64,000 bases of DNA, taken from contig JAOPYL010000042.1 of the NCBI GenBank assembly GCA_025964625.1, positions 1-64,000 on the forward strand, in the 5' to 3' direction. Shown here in pieces: positions 44,191 to 53,164 of the stretch. The notes under the pieces are model-generated. The model made no database searches, was not told the origin of the DNA, and saw nothing but the letters and a program-made list of their open reading frames with translations. The number at the start of each line of letters is the position of its first letter. Within the stretch, counting starts at the first letter, position 1. This DNA comes from Actinoallomurus sp. (GTDB lineage Bacteria > Actinomycetota > Actinomycetes > Streptosporangiales > Streptosporangiaceae). Position numbers and translations under genes: made by a program.

Positions 44191-45006
44191 TCAGCTGTGA
44201 CCGAGGGCTTCCTCATCGGTCAGGGAGGCGGAGGGCATGACGTCGTAGCCCATCTCGTCCACGATCGGCGGCGCCGACCCGCTCGCGGCCGGGAGCACGA
44301 CCGCCTCCGAATGCGCGCCGCACCCGTGGTCGACGGAGACGACCCTGCCGTCGTCGGGCGCGTACTCGTTGGCGCACACGCCGAAGAGCTGCCGCAGCCC
44401 ACCCGCCAGCGATACGAAGAAGGCGCAGGTGGCGCAGTGCGCCGGGGCCGCGCGGGCCAGCGGGTTCGCCGGCCCGGAGTCGCCGGCGTACCACCGGGTC
44501 GCGGCCTCGTCGCGTCCCTCGGCGGACAGCACCCGGTGCCGGCCGAGGCCCAGCTCCCAGTAGAGCTGCCGGTCGATGTCCTCATCGGTCTGGGTGAAGC
44601 CGGGCGCCAGGCGCGGGTCGTCGACGGGCGTGGGCAGCAGATCGCCCGGGCCGAGGTCGCCGGGGCGCAGCCGATCGCTCCACGGCACCCATGCCGGGGA
44701 GAGCATCGCGTCGTCACTGGGGAGCAGCACGCACTCGCTCACCGTGACGTTCTTGGCCCGGGAGGCCCGGACGACCGAGACGGCCCATCGCCATCCGTGG
44801 TACGCCGGGTCCATGCAGACGAAGTAATGGGTGACGACCCGGTCGCCTTCGGGGAGCATGCCGAGGTGATCGCCGACGTGCTCGGGCCGAGAGGTCTCCT
44901 CGGCCGCTGAGCGCGCCAAGTCGACGGCCTCGGCGGCCGCGACGTCGACCCCGGGCGTACGGCTCCGCCTGGCAGCGGCCGGACTGGTAGAACGCACTGG
45001 ACTCAC
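44191..45006 (-). CDS. DUF3027 protein
   Basis: 271-aa cytoplasmic protein of the actinobacterial DUF3027 family. Features are HYFVCMDPAYHGWRWAVSVVRAS near the N-terminus and a metal-binding-like Cys cluster in HCATCAFFVSLAGGLRQLFGVCANE followed by VDHGCGAHSEA. The four cysteines and two histidines there could bind zinc or an Fe-S cluster. The function is unknown. GTG start; GACAAT lies seven bases upstream, suggesting a leaderless transcript. It is divergent from the MFS gene, whose start is 60 bp away. Confidence 0.82.
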   Translation of the reverse strand: MSPVRSTSPAAARRSRTPGVDVAAAEAVDLARSAAEETSRPEHVGDHLGMLPEGDRVVTHYFVCMDPAYHGWRWAVSVVRASRAKNVTVSECVLLPSDDAMLSPAWVPWSDRLRPGDLGPGDLLPTPVDDPRLAPGFTQTDEDIDRQLYWELGLGRHRVLSAEGRDEAATRWYAGDSGPANPLARAAPAHCATCAFFVSLAGGLRQLFGVCANEYAPDDGRVVSVDHGCGAHSEAVVLPAASGSAPPIVDEMGYDVMPSASLTDEEALGHS

Positions 45007-45065
45007 ATAAACGATTGTCGCCCATAGATGGGCATGGGTTTGCCCCGAAGAGGCAGACTTACGCT

Positions 45066-46433
45066 ATGAGTTTGCGGACGCGGACGGGCGCCGCCGGGCG
45101 GGCGACCCGCACGGCGGCCCAGAAGGCCGGGCGCGTGACGCGTAAAGCCACCCACGCCGGCGGCGCGGGCCGTTCCGGTCTCGGCAACCTCATCGAGCTC
45201 AACGCGGTCAACAGCGCCGGTGACGCGCTGATCGCGGTCGCGCTGGCAGGCACGATGTTCTTCAACCTGGACGTCAAGCAGGCACAGGGCCAGGTAGCGC
45301 TCTACCTGCTGGTCACGATGGCGCCGTTCGCACTCGTCGCACCGCTCATCGGGCCCGCGCTGGACCACATGCGTCACGCGCGCCGCGTCGCCATCGCCGG
45401 CACCATGCTCGCCCGGGGACTGCTGTGCTGGGGCATGGCCGGGGCGGTGCTGCACAAGGATCCGCTGACGCTGATGCCGGCCGCGTTCGGCGCACTGGTG
45501 CTGTCGAAGGCCTTCGGGGTGTCACGCAGCGCCGTCACTCCGCGCGTGCTGCCAGAGGGCCTCAACCTGGTCACCGCCAATGCCCGGGCGTCTTTCAGCG
45601 GGCTGGTCGCCGCGTCGGTGGTGGCACCGCTCGGGGCCGGGCTGGTCGCCCTCACCAACGCGGGCTGGGCGCTGCGGGTCGCCACTCTCGTGTTCATCGC
45701 CGGAGCGATCCTCGGGATCCGGCTACCGTCCCACGTGGACACCCCCGAGACCGCCCACGAGCCCGGGCCGGCCCGGGCGACCGGCCGAACCCGCTGGCGG
45801 ACGCTGCTGCGCGTGGGCCCCGTCGTCGGCGAGGCGATACGGGCCAATGCGGCGCTGCGGGCGTTCTCCGGCTTCCTGATCCTGTACCTGGCGTTCCTGC
45901 TGCGGACGAAATCGTTCATCCATCCGGTGTCGCCCAACGTCGCGCTGGGCCTGCTGGCCGCAGCGGCCGGGGCCGGCGGCCTGGTCGGCACCGCCCTCGG
46001 GGCGCTGGCCAAGGCGCGGGCACCGCTCGCCATCGTGTTCGGGACGCTGGCCATCACGACGCTCACCGCGGCCGTGTGCGCGGTGTTCTTCGGCCTGGTG
46101 GCGGCGCTGGTGGTCGCCTTCGCGGGCGCGATGGGCCAGTCGCTCGGCAAGCTCAGCCTCGACGCGATCGTGCAGCGTGAGATCGGCGAGGAGGTCCGGT
46201 CCTCGACGTTCGCCGTGTCGGAGACCATCCACCAGCTCGTCTGGGTGATCGGCGGGCTGGTCGGACTGGGCATGTCGATCGTCGCCTCGAACGGACACAT
46301 CGCCTTGTCCATCGTCGCGGCCGCCCTGGCCGCGACGATGGTCGCGCTGGTGTACCGCCGGGCGACCCGCCGTGCCGTGCGACGCCGGCGAGGCCACCCG
46401 GAAGGCGAGCCGACCGCCGCCGACACCGCCTGA
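45066..46433 (+). CDS. MFS transporter with basic N-terminal tail
   Basis: 455-aa membrane protein with about twelve helices, preceded by a 35-residue Arg/Ala-rich tail (RTRTGAAGRATRTAAQKAGRVTRKATH) without acidic residues. Helix 1 begins around LNAVNSAGDALIAVALAGTMFF. The middle loop (HVDTPETAHEPGPARATGRTR) is polar. It belongs to the major-facilitator superfamily; the substrate is unknown. CAGACT ends six bases before the ATG. Conserved gene order with DUF3027 suggests a shared but unknown role. It is convergent with the cold-shock gene. Confidence 0.8.
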   Translation: MSLRTRTGAAGRATRTAAQKAGRVTRKATHAGGAGRSGLGNLIELNAVNSAGDALIAVALAGTMFFNLDVKQAQGQVALYLLVTMAPFALVAPLIGPALDHMRHARRVAIAGTMLARGLLCWGMAGAVLHKDPLTLMPAAFGALVLSKAFGVSRSAVTPRVLPEGLNLVTANARASFSGLVAASVVAPLGAGLVALTNAGWALRVATLVFIAGAILGIRLPSHVDTPETAHEPGPARATGRTRWRTLLRVGPVVGEAIRANAALRAFSGFLILYLAFLLRTKSFIHPVSPNVALGLLAAAAGAGGLVGTALGALAKARAPLAIVFGTLAITTLTAAVCAVFFGLVAALVVAFAGAMGQSLGKLSLDAIVQREIGEEVRSSTFAVSETIHQLVWVIGGLVGLGMSIVASNGHIALSIVAAALAATMVALVYRRATRRAVRRRRGHPEGEPTAADTA

Positions 46434-46451
46434 GGGCGGCCCGGTCCGCGT

Positions 46452-46838
46452 CTACTGCGGGTCGAGGTCGTCGGCGACCGCGCGCAGCACATCACCGATC
46501 TGCTTGGCCACCTTGCCCTCGGGGTGCTTACCCCGGCGGTAGGTGGTGGAGATCCCGTCGAGGAGCTTGATGAGATCCTCGACGATCATGACCATCTCGT
46601 CCGGCTTCTTGCGCTTGGCCTTGACCACCGACGGCGGCGCCTCGAGCGGGCGGACGCTCAGCGCCTGCTGTCCTTTACGGCCTTCGACGACCCCGAACTC
46701 CACGCGTTGCCCGGGTTTGAGCGAGGTGACCCCGGACGGCAGCGCGGAGGAATGCACGAAGACCTCACCGCCGTCGTCGCGCGTGAGAAAGCCGAACCCC
46801 TTGTCGACGTCGTACCACTTGACCTTGCCACTGGGCAC
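46452..46838 (-). CDS. Cold-shock protein with C-terminal extension
   Basis: 128-aa protein. An N-terminal cold-shock domain (about 1-65) carries RNP1 KGFGFL and RNP2 VFVHSSAL and binds single-stranded nucleic acid. A C-terminal extension of about 60 residues (KAKRKKPDEMVMIVEDLIKLLDGISTTYRRGKHPEGKVAKQIGDVLRAVAD) is predicted helical. Typical cold-shock proteins stop near 67 aa, so this is the extended actinobacterial class found beside DUF3027 genes. GTG start with GAGG six bases upstream. Confidence 0.9.
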   Translation of the reverse strand: MPSGKVKWYDVDKGFGFLTRDDGGEVFVHSSALPSGVTSLKPGQRVEFGVVEGRKGQQALSVRPLEAPPSVVKAKRKKPDEMVMIVEDLIKLLDGISTTYRRGKHPEGKVAKQIGDVLRAVADDLDPQ

Positions 46839-46883
46839 AGGTGACCTCGTTGCTAGCTCTTGTCCGGACAGGCGATATCAAGG

Positions 46884-47507
46884 CTATTGCCTCGACGCGG
46901 AGCCTGGGTTGATCAGTTCGGTCAAAGTCTCCGGGAAAACCCGCAAATCGGGCAACACGATATCGGCTCCGTACGCCAGCAGCGCCTCCGAGTCGAACGG
47001 CCCGGTCGCGACGCCCACGCTGCGCGCCCCGGCCGCGCGGGCGGCGTCGACGTCGGCGACGTGGTCACCGGTGTAAACGGTGGCTCGGTGCTCCCCGATC
47101 GCCCGGCCCTTCGCGGCACCGTACAGGGCCCCGACCACGTGGTCGACGTTCAGGCCGAGGAAGCGGACGGTCGCCTCGGCGTCGCGCTGGTTCTTGGCCG
47201 TGACCACGACGACCCGGCCTCCCCGGGCCCGTACCGCGTCGACGGCCGCGGCGGCACCGGGCATCGGCACGGTGGCGGGCACCGCGACCTCTCCGTAGAA
47301 CTCGCGGTAGCGTGCGGCCACCGCCGGGACGTCCTCAGCGGGGAACCAGTGGGCGAGCTCGGTCTCCAGCGGCGGCCCCAGCCGGGACACGACGGCGGCG
47401 GAGTCGATGGGCACACCCGTCTCCGCCGACAGCCGGTCGAAGGCCGCGGCGATACCCTCTCGTGTGTCGGCAAGGGTCATGTCCAGGTCGAATCCAATGG
47501 CGATCAC
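46884..47507 (-). CDS. HAD-family phosphatase
   Basis: 207-aa haloacid-dehalogenase superfamily hydrolase. Motif I is GFDLDMTLADT (nucleophile and acid Asp), motif II VVVTAKNQ, motif III lysine in GAAKGRAI, motif IV YTGDHVADVDAA. The cap domain is a small helical bundle (C1 type), like phosphoglycolate or beta-phosphoglucomutase-type enzymes. The substrate is unknown. TACCCT lies seven bases before the GTG, so it is probably leaderless. Confidence 0.88.
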   Translation of the reverse strand: MIAIGFDLDMTLADTREGIAAAFDRLSAETGVPIDSAAVVSRLGPPLETELAHWFPAEDVPAVAARYREFYGEVAVPATVPMPGAAAAVDAVRARGGRVVVVTAKNQRDAEATVRFLGLNVDHVVGALYGAAKGRAIGEHRATVYTGDHVADVDAARAAGARSVGVATGPFDSEALLAYGADIVLPDLRVFPETLTELINPGSASRQ

Positions 47508-47514
47508 GCGCCCC

Positions 47515-47520
47515 AGGGTA
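47515..47520 (-). promoter_or_regulatory. -10 element, leaderless start of the HAD hydrolase
   Basis: TACCCT on the minus strand, seven bases, then GTG at 47507. Confidence 0.5.
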
Positions 47521-47640
47521 CGTACGGCCTGGGGCTACGCGGGCCCGCGCCCTCCCGGCAGTGGCGATGCGACGGGATCCGAGTGGGAGGGCGCGGAGTC
47601 TGCGCGAATATGGATCTATGGATTTCGTCACCGGCACGAA

Positions 47641-47656
47641 CTCGTATTAGAACGAG
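47641..47656. promoter_or_regulatory. Short inverted repeat in the divergent region
   Basis: CTCGT-ATTAGA-ACGAG, 5-bp arms, in an AT-richer intergenic stretch upstream of the small membrane protein gene. It could be an operator or a small hairpin. Confidence 0.3.
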
Positions 47657-47749
47657 CCCGAAACGACGGTTAACGCGATGCGGATATACCCAGTGGCGAC
47701 TCTCCAAACCGCGCCGCTCACAGATCGCTCCCCCGGGTAGGAAATGAAC

Positions 47750-48187
47750 ATGGCGAAATGGCGGGAAAAGACTGGCAATACGGTTACGGGCCCTGAGCAG
47801 GAATCCGAGCGGGAGTCCGCGCCGGAGACCGCAGCTCCGGGGCACGCCGGACGGCGGAGGCTCGGCCGGCGCCACCGGGACGGAGACAGCGTGCGGGCCG
47901 GCGTGAAACGGATCTCCGGCGCGGCGGCCACCCTTGTCACGATCATCGCAATGATCATTTGTGTGCTGCTGGCGCTGCACATCGCCTTCGTCGTCTTCGC
48001 GGCGAATCACGACAACTCGATCGTGGGCACCGTCAACGACTGGGCCGACTGGTTCGCCTGGCGGTTCCGGGACATGTTCGTACCCAAGGATCAGCGGGTG
48101 GGGGTGCTCGTCAACTACGGGATCGCCGCCGTCGTCTACCTCATCGCCGGCCGGGTCGCCGCCGGGGTGATCCGCCGGATCCGCTGA
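47750..48187 (+). CDS. Small two-helix membrane protein
   Basis: 145-aa protein. A long charged N-terminal region (about 60 residues, many Glu then Arg: [15 protein letters not shown]) precedes two membrane helices ([26 protein letters not shown] and [19 protein letters not shown]). A conserved-looking polar loop lies between them ([25 protein letters not shown]). The loop's Trp/Asp/Phe pattern suggests an amphipathic surface helix. I do not recognise the family. The ATG at 47750 is chosen over 47744 because AGGA lies seven bases before it. Its stop abuts a perfect hairpin. Confidence 0.65.
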   Translation: MAKWREKTGNTVTGPEQESERESAPETAAPGHAGRRRLGRRHRDGDSVRAGVKRISGAAATLVTIIAMIICVLLALHIAFVVFAANHDNSIVGTVNDWADWFAWRFRDMFVPKDQRVGVLVNYGIAAVVYLIAGRVAAGVIRRIR

Positions 48188-49874
48188 CCCGCCGTACGGC
48201 GGGGCAAGCCCGTACGGCTTGCCCCGCCGTACGGGCCGTCTCGGTGGTCGAGGCGTCCTCCAGGCCGAGCTCCCGGATCGACGCCTCGCGCATCTTGAAC
48301 TTCTGGATCTTTCCGGTGACCGTCATCGGGAAGCCGTCGGTGAACCGGACGTAACGCGGGATCTTGAAGTGCGCCAGCCTGCCCCGGCAGTAGTCCCTGA
48401 CGTCCCCCTCCGTGAGGGCGGCCCCTGGGCGCGGCTTGACCCAGGCGCAGAGCTCCTCGCCGTACTTCGCGTCCGGAACCCCCACGACCTGGACGTCCTC
48501 GATGTCCGGGTGGCCGTACAGGAACTCCTCGATCTCGCGGGGGTAGAGGTTCTCGCCACCTCGGATCACCATGTCCTTGATCCGGCCGACGATGTTGACG
48601 TAGCCGCCCTCGTCGATGGTCGCGAGGTCGCCGGTGTGCATCCAGCGCGCGGCGTCGATCACCTCGGCGGTCTTCTCCGGCTCCTCCCAGTAGCCCAGCA
48701 TCACCGAGTAGCCGCGGGCGCACAGCTCACCGGGCGTGCCGCGCGGCACGGTCAGGCCGGTGGCCGGGTCGACGACCTTGACCTCGATGTGCGGGTGCGC
48801 GCGCCCGACGGTGGACACCCGGCGGTCGACCTCGTCGTCGAACCGGGTCTGGGCGGACACCGGCGAGGTCTCGGTCATGCCGTAGCAGATGGTCACCTCG
48901 CGCATGTGCATCTCCGAGACCACCCGCTTCATCACCTCCACCGGGCACGGCGAGCCCGCCATGATGCCGGTGCGCAGCGAGGTCAGGTCGTACTCGGAGA
49001 ACTCCGGCAGCCCCAGCTCGGCGATGAACATCGTCGGTACGCCGTACAGCGAGGTGCACCGCTCGGCCTGGACGGCGTCGAGTGTGGCCCTGGGGTCGAA
49101 GACCGGCGCCGGGATCACGATGCAGGCGCCATGAGTGGTGATCGCCAGGTTGCCGAGCACCATGCCGAAGCAGTGGTAGAACGGCACCGGCACGCACACC
49201 CGGTCGATCTCGGTGTAGCGGCACAGCTCACCGATGAAGAAGCCGTTGTTGATGAGGTTGTGGTGCGACAGCGTCGCGCCCTTGGGGAAGCCCGTGGTGC
49301 CTGAGGTGTACTGGATGTTGATCGGATCGTCGGGTGACAGCGTGCCCATCCGCTCGGCGAGCCGTTCGGGGTCCAGTGCCGCGCCCGCGATGGACAGCGC
49401 CTCCCACTCCTGCGTGCCCAGGTAGATCACGCGTTCCAGGGCGGGCAGCTCGGCACGGACCTCCTCCACCATGGCCCGGTAGTCGCTGTCCCTGTACTCG
49501 GCGGCGCTCACCAGGAGCTTCACTCCGGAATGCCGCAGGGCGTACGCCACCTCGTGGGTGCGGTACGCCGGGTTCACATTGACGAGGATCGCCCCGATCG
49601 CGGCCGTGGCGTACTGCAACAGCACCCATTCCGGATTGTTCGGCGACCAGATGCCGACCCGGTCGCCCTTGCCGATGCCGGCGGCGAGCAGCCCGCGGGC
49701 GAGCGAGCCGACCTCCTCGTCGAACTCCAGGTACGTCCACCGGCGTCCGCTGGGGACGTCGACGAGCGCCTCACGGTGCGGGCAGACGGACGCGACGCGT
49801 CGCAGGTTCTGCCCGATGGTCTCGCCGAGCAGCGGGAGATCCGAGGTGCCGTGGCTATAGGACGGACGGGGCAT
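48141..49874 (-). CDS. Long-chain fatty-acid/acyl-CoA synthetase (FadD-like)
   Basis: 577-aa AMP-forming ligase. ATP/AMP motif [19 protein letters not shown]5-type [56 protein letters not shown], and the catalytic lysine region [12 protein letters not shown]. It activates fatty acids to acyl-CoA for beta-oxidation. AGGAGG lies five bases before the ATG at 49874. The last ~32 residues (after EDASTTETA) are Arg-rich and unlike the family. They are encoded by the terminator hairpin and by 47 bp of the convergent gene, as if the natural stop had been lost. A TetR gene is divergent. Confidence 0.9.
   Translation of the reverse strand: MPRPSYSHGTSDLPLLGETIGQNLRRVASVCPHREALVDVPSGRRWTYLEFDEEVGSLARGLLAAGIGKGDRVGIWSPNNPEWVLLQYATAAIGAILVNVNPAYRTHEVAYALRHSGVKLLVSAAEYRDSDYRAMVEEVRAELPALERVIYLGTQEWEALSIAGAALDPERLAERMGTLSPDDPINIQYTSGTTGFPKGATLSHHNLINNGFFIGELCRYTEIDRVCVPVPFYHCFGMVLGNLAITTHGACIVIPAPVFDPRATLDAVQAERCTSLYGVPTMFIAELGLPEFSEYDLTSLRTGIMAGSPCPVEVMKRVVSEMHMREVTICYGMTETSPVSAQTRFDDEVDRRVSTVGRAHPHIEVKVVDPATGLTVPRGTPGELCARGYSVMLGYWEEPEKTAEVIDAARWMHTGDLATIDEGGYVNIVGRIKDMVIRGGENLYPREIEEFLYGHPDIEDVQVVGVPDAKYGEELCAWVKPRPGAALTEGDVRDYCRGRLAHFKIPRYVRFTDGFPMTVTGKIQKFKMREASIRELGLEDASTTETARTAGQAVRACPAVRRVSGSGGSPRRRPGRR
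48192..48234. terminator. Perfect 19-bp hairpin, bidirectional terminator inside fadD 3' end
   Basis: Arms 48192-48210 and 48216-48234 are perfectly complementary around CGTAC. It begins five bases after the stop of the 145-aa membrane protein gene and lies within the coding frame of the leftward ligase. Confidence 0.8.
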
Positions 49875-50001
49875 GGCGGCCTCCTCATGCGCTTTCTCGC
49901 ATCCTGCACCCAAGCCACCACATCAGGTAAGAGGTCCGTACGACATGCGCCGTCGGGTAAGTGCTTTCATGGCCTACGCTTTTCGGGGAGGACCACACAC
50001 A

Positions 50002-50616
50002 ATGCAGAGATCTACGCGTGAACGGATCGTGGCCGAGGCGCTCCGGCTGTTCGCCGAGCGGGGGTACGCCGCGACGTCCGTGGCGGAGATCGAGGCCGCG
50101 TCGGGTCTGTCGCCGGGGGCCGGGGGGCTCTACCGGCACTTCCGCTCCAAGGAGGAGGTGCTCGCCGCGGCCGTACGCGAGCACATCACCCGTACCTCCA
50201 AGCAGATCACCGCGACCTTCCAGCAGGCGGCCGGCTTCCAGGACCGGCCGCTGGTCGACCGGCTGCGGCTGGCCGCGACGGTGGGCCTGGGCAAGATGCG
50301 CGAGGAGGCCGACCTGATCCGGGTGCTCTTCCGCGACCTGGACAAGTTCCCGAACCTCATCGCCGAGATGCGCGAGGGCATCGTCAACCCGCTCTACGAC
50401 GTGATCGCCAAGTGGCTCGCCGGCCAGCCGGAGATGGCCGGCATCGACGAGGACTGGGACGCCATCTCCCTGGCGCTCGGCGGCGCGATCGTCAACTACT
50501 GGCTCGCCAACGACGCCTTGTACGAACCGCCCAAGCGCATCGACGAGGAGCGTTTCATCAACAGCTGGGCCCGGCTCGCCATGGGCCTCGTCGGCGAGAC
50601 CGCGGAGGCGGTCTAA
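50002..50616 (+). CDS. TetR-family regulator, divergent from fadD
   Basis: 204-aa regulator. The N-terminal helix-turn-helix is IVAEALRLFAERGYAATSVAEIEAASGLSPGAGGLYRHFRSKEEVL, with a C-terminal helical ligand-binding domain. Its position back to back with an acyl-CoA synthetase suggests control of that gene with an acyl-CoA ligand; this is inference. GGAGG lies ten bases before the ATG. GGTAAG occurs twice in the intergenic region (near 49925 and 49954) but no strong palindrome was found. Confidence 0.88.
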   Translation: MQRSTRERIVAEALRLFAERGYAATSVAEIEAASGLSPGAGGLYRHFRSKEEVLAAAVREHITRTSKQITATFQQAAGFQDRPLVDRLRLAATVGLGKMREEADLIRVLFRDLDKFPNLIAEMREGIVNPLYDVIAKWLAGQPEMAGIDEDWDAISLALGGAIVNYWLANDALYEPPKRIDEERFINSWARLAMGLVGETAEAV

Positions 50617-50641
50617 GGCGCAGCCCCCTTCAAATCCGGAT

Positions 50642-50647
50642 TACCGT
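50642..50647 (+). promoter_or_regulatory. -10 element, leaderless start of the XPB partner gene
   Basis: TACCGT, seven bases, then GTG at 50655. Confidence 0.5.
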
Positions 50648-50654
50648 TGTGGGA

Positions 50655-53009
50655 GTGAGCACGGATACCTACGCGGACTGGCTGCGAGCGCGCGACGACG
50701 ACGAGTTGCGCGCACTCTTCGCATGCCGGCCCGAGCTGATCACGCCGGTGCCCGCGGACATCACCGCGCTGTCCTCCCGCGCGTCCGCGTTGTCGGCCAT
50801 CTCACGGGCGCTCGACCGCCTCGACCGCTTGGCGCTGAGCGTCTTCGAGGCGCTGGTCACACTGCCCTCCCCCACCACGTACGCCGACCTCGCCGCGACC
50901 GTCGACACCGACGTGCGAGGCCCGCTCGACCGGCTGCGCGCCCTGGCCCTGGTCTGGGGCGACGACCAGGAGCTGCGGATCGCGCCCGGCGCGCGGCAGG
51001 CCGTTCCGCATCCGGCCGGGCTGGGCCCGCCGGCGCGGGAGGCGTTCGCCTCCTATCCGTCCGACCGGCTGTCGGCGCTGCTGGACGATCTCGGCCTGGA
51101 GTCCGCCGACCAGATCTGCGGCCGGATCGAGTCGTTGATCGAGGACGCGGGCCCGGAGGCACGGTCCGCCCTGGACCGGCTCGCCTGGGGGCCTCCGGTC
51201 GGCCGGGTCGACGGCGCCCGCCGCCCCGTCACGCTCGCCACCGCGTCCTCCCCGGTCGAACGGCTGCTCGCGCGGGGGCTGCTGGCCGCCACCGACGACC
51301 GCACCGTGATGCTCCCCCGCGAGGTCGGGCTGTATCTACGGGGCGGCCGCGTCTTCCGCGCGCTGGAGACGGCGCCGCCGCCGCTGGGCGGCACCGTACG
51401 CGACCCGCGGCTCATCGACCGCACCGCCGGCGGCCAGGCGTTCACCACCGTGCGCACGCTCGAAGACCTCCTCGAACGGTGGGGCGTCGACCCGCCGGGC
51501 GTGCTGCGCAGCGGCGGGCTGGGCGTCCGCGACCTGCGGGCCAACGCCGTCCTGCTCGACGTGCCGGAGTGGACGGCGGCCCTCCTGATCGAGGTCGCGT
51601 ACGCCGCGGGGCTGCTCGCCCGTAGTGGCGACTTCGACGGCTCGGGCATGGTGGGGCGTGGCCGCGGGGGTGAGGCACTGTGGCTGCCGACCCAGGCGTA
51701 CGACCTGTGGCGGCTGCAGGACGTCGAACGACGCTGGCTCGCCCTTGCCGGGGCCTGGCTGCGGATGGACCGCGTGCCGGGCCTCGCGGGCGAACGCGAC
51801 GACCGCGACCGGCCGATCAACGCGCTGTCCAACGAGGCGATCCGCGCCAGCGCGCCGCAGATCCGCCGATCGGTGCTCGCCGCTCTGGCGGACGCCCCGG
51901 AGGGCACGGCGCCGAAGGCCGAGGACGTCTACGCCCACCTCGCCTGGCGGGAGCCGCGCCGCGGCGGCAGGCTGCGCGAGCGGCTCGTCGGCTGGGCGCT
52001 GCGGGAGGCCGAGGTGCTCGGCCTGACCGGGTTCGGGGCTCTGGCGGCCCACTCCCGCGCGCTGCTGTCCGACGACGATCCCGCCAAGGCGCTGCTCAAG
52101 GTGCTGCCCACACCCGTCGACCATGTGCTGCTCCAAGCGGATCTGACGGCGGTCGCCCCGGGGCCGCTCATCACCGATCTGGCCCGTGAGCTGGCGCTCG
52201 CGGCGGACATCGAGTCGACCGGCGGGGCCACCGTCTACCGGTTCACGCCCGAGTCGGTGCGCCGAGCGCTCGACGCGGGACGCGGCGCCTCCGAGCTGAT
52301 CGACCTGCTCAAACGGCATTCGGCCACCGGCGTGCCGCAGCCGCTGAGCTATCTCATCGAGGACGTCGCCCGCCGTCACGGCCGGCTGCGCATCGGCCAC
52401 GCCTCGGCGTACGTCCGCAGCGACGACCCGGCCGTGCTCGACGAGATCCTCGCCGACCGGCGTTCGGACCAGCTGCGGCTGCATCGGCTCGCCCCCACGG
52501 TCCTCGCCGCCCGCGTAGCGCGGGCCGAGCTCCTCGACGCGCTGCGCACCCTGGGGTACGCGCCGGTGGCCGAGTCCCCCGAGGGATCCGTCGTGATCAC
52601 CCGCCTGGACGCGCAACGTGCCGAATCAGCCGGGCACGGCACGTACGAACAGGCCCACCACGCGGTCACCGACGGCTTCGAGCCCGATGTCTCCGTCATC
52701 ACCGCGGCCGTCCGCGCTCTGCGGGCGGGCGACGAGGCCGCCCGCGTCGCCACTCCGAACGGATCCCCGCCGCGTTCTCCGGCCATCGCCATGGTCCAGC
52801 GCCTGCGTGAGGCGGCGGATCGCGGGGCGCGCATGTGGATCGGCTACCTGGACCAGCAGGGGCAGGCGTCCAGCCGCATCATCGAACCCGCCCGGATCGA
52901 GGGCGGTTTCCTCACCGCCTACGACGCGACCCGCGCCGCCGTTCACCGGTTCGCCCTGCACCGCATCACCGGCATCGCCGACATCTCCGACGTCGACGGC
53001 TCGGCCTGA
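50655..53009 (+). CDS. Helicase-associated protein (Rv0862c-like) with C-terminal WYL-like region
   Basis: 784-aa protein of the helicase-C-terminal/XPB-Ssl2-like class that accompanies XPB in actinobacteria (Rv0862c next to Rv0861c in M. tuberculosis). The N-terminal third is helical with winged-helix features (LDRLALSVFEALVTLPSPTTYADLAATV). The middle has a C-terminal-helicase-like domain (LIEDVARRHGRLRIGHASAYVRSDDPAVLDEILADRR). The end has a WYL-like ligand domain (MWIGYLDQQGQASSRIIEPARIEGGFLTAYD). There is no Walker A motif, so it is a partner, not an ATPase. Leaderless GTG start. XPB follows 155 bp downstream. Confidence 0.82.
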   Translation: MSTDTYADWLRARDDDELRALFACRPELITPVPADITALSSRASALSAISRALDRLDRLALSVFEALVTLPSPTTYADLAATVDTDVRGPLDRLRALALVWGDDQELRIAPGARQAVPHPAGLGPPAREAFASYPSDRLSALLDDLGLESADQICGRIESLIEDAGPEARSALDRLAWGPPVGRVDGARRPVTLATASSPVERLLARGLLAATDDRTVMLPREVGLYLRGGRVFRALETAPPPLGGTVRDPRLIDRTAGGQAFTTVRTLEDLLERWGVDPPGVLRSGGLGVRDLRANAVLLDVPEWTAALLIEVAYAAGLLARSGDFDGSGMVGRGRGGEALWLPTQAYDLWRLQDVERRWLALAGAWLRMDRVPGLAGERDDRDRPINALSNEAIRASAPQIRRSVLAALADAPEGTAPKAEDVYAHLAWREPRRGGRLRERLVGWALREAEVLGLTGFGALAAHSRALLSDDDPAKALLKVLPTPVDHVLLQADLTAVAPGPLITDLARELALAADIESTGGATVYRFTPESVRRALDAGRGASELIDLLKRHSATGVPQPLSYLIEDVARRHGRLRIGHASAYVRSDDPAVLDEILADRRSDQLRLHRLAPTVLAARVARAELLDALRTLGYAPVAESPEGSVVITRLDAQRAESAGHGTYEQAHHAVTDGFEPDVSVITAAVRALRAGDEAARVATPNGSPPRSPAIAMVQRLREAADRGARMWIGYLDQQGQASSRIIEPARIEGGFLTAYDATRAAVHRFALHRITGIADISDVDGSA

Positions 53010-53027
53010 CCGCGCTCACCGGCCGAT

Positions 53028-53063
53028 GGCCGGGGTCGCGGTGCCCGCCCCGAGACCCCGGCC
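53028..53063 (+). terminator. Hairpin between the XPB partner gene and XPB
   Basis: GGCCGGGGTC (53028-53037) pairs with GACCCCGGCC (53054-53063). It may terminate or attenuate transcription before the XPB gene. Confidence 0.5.
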
Positions 53064-53164
53064 CGCGTGGAATGGGCCAGAGCGTTCCCTGACGATCACG
53101 CGCGGGAAGCCCCAAGGGGGTTCCGACTGTTGGACACTGTGACTCCCACGTTGAAAGGCATTAC

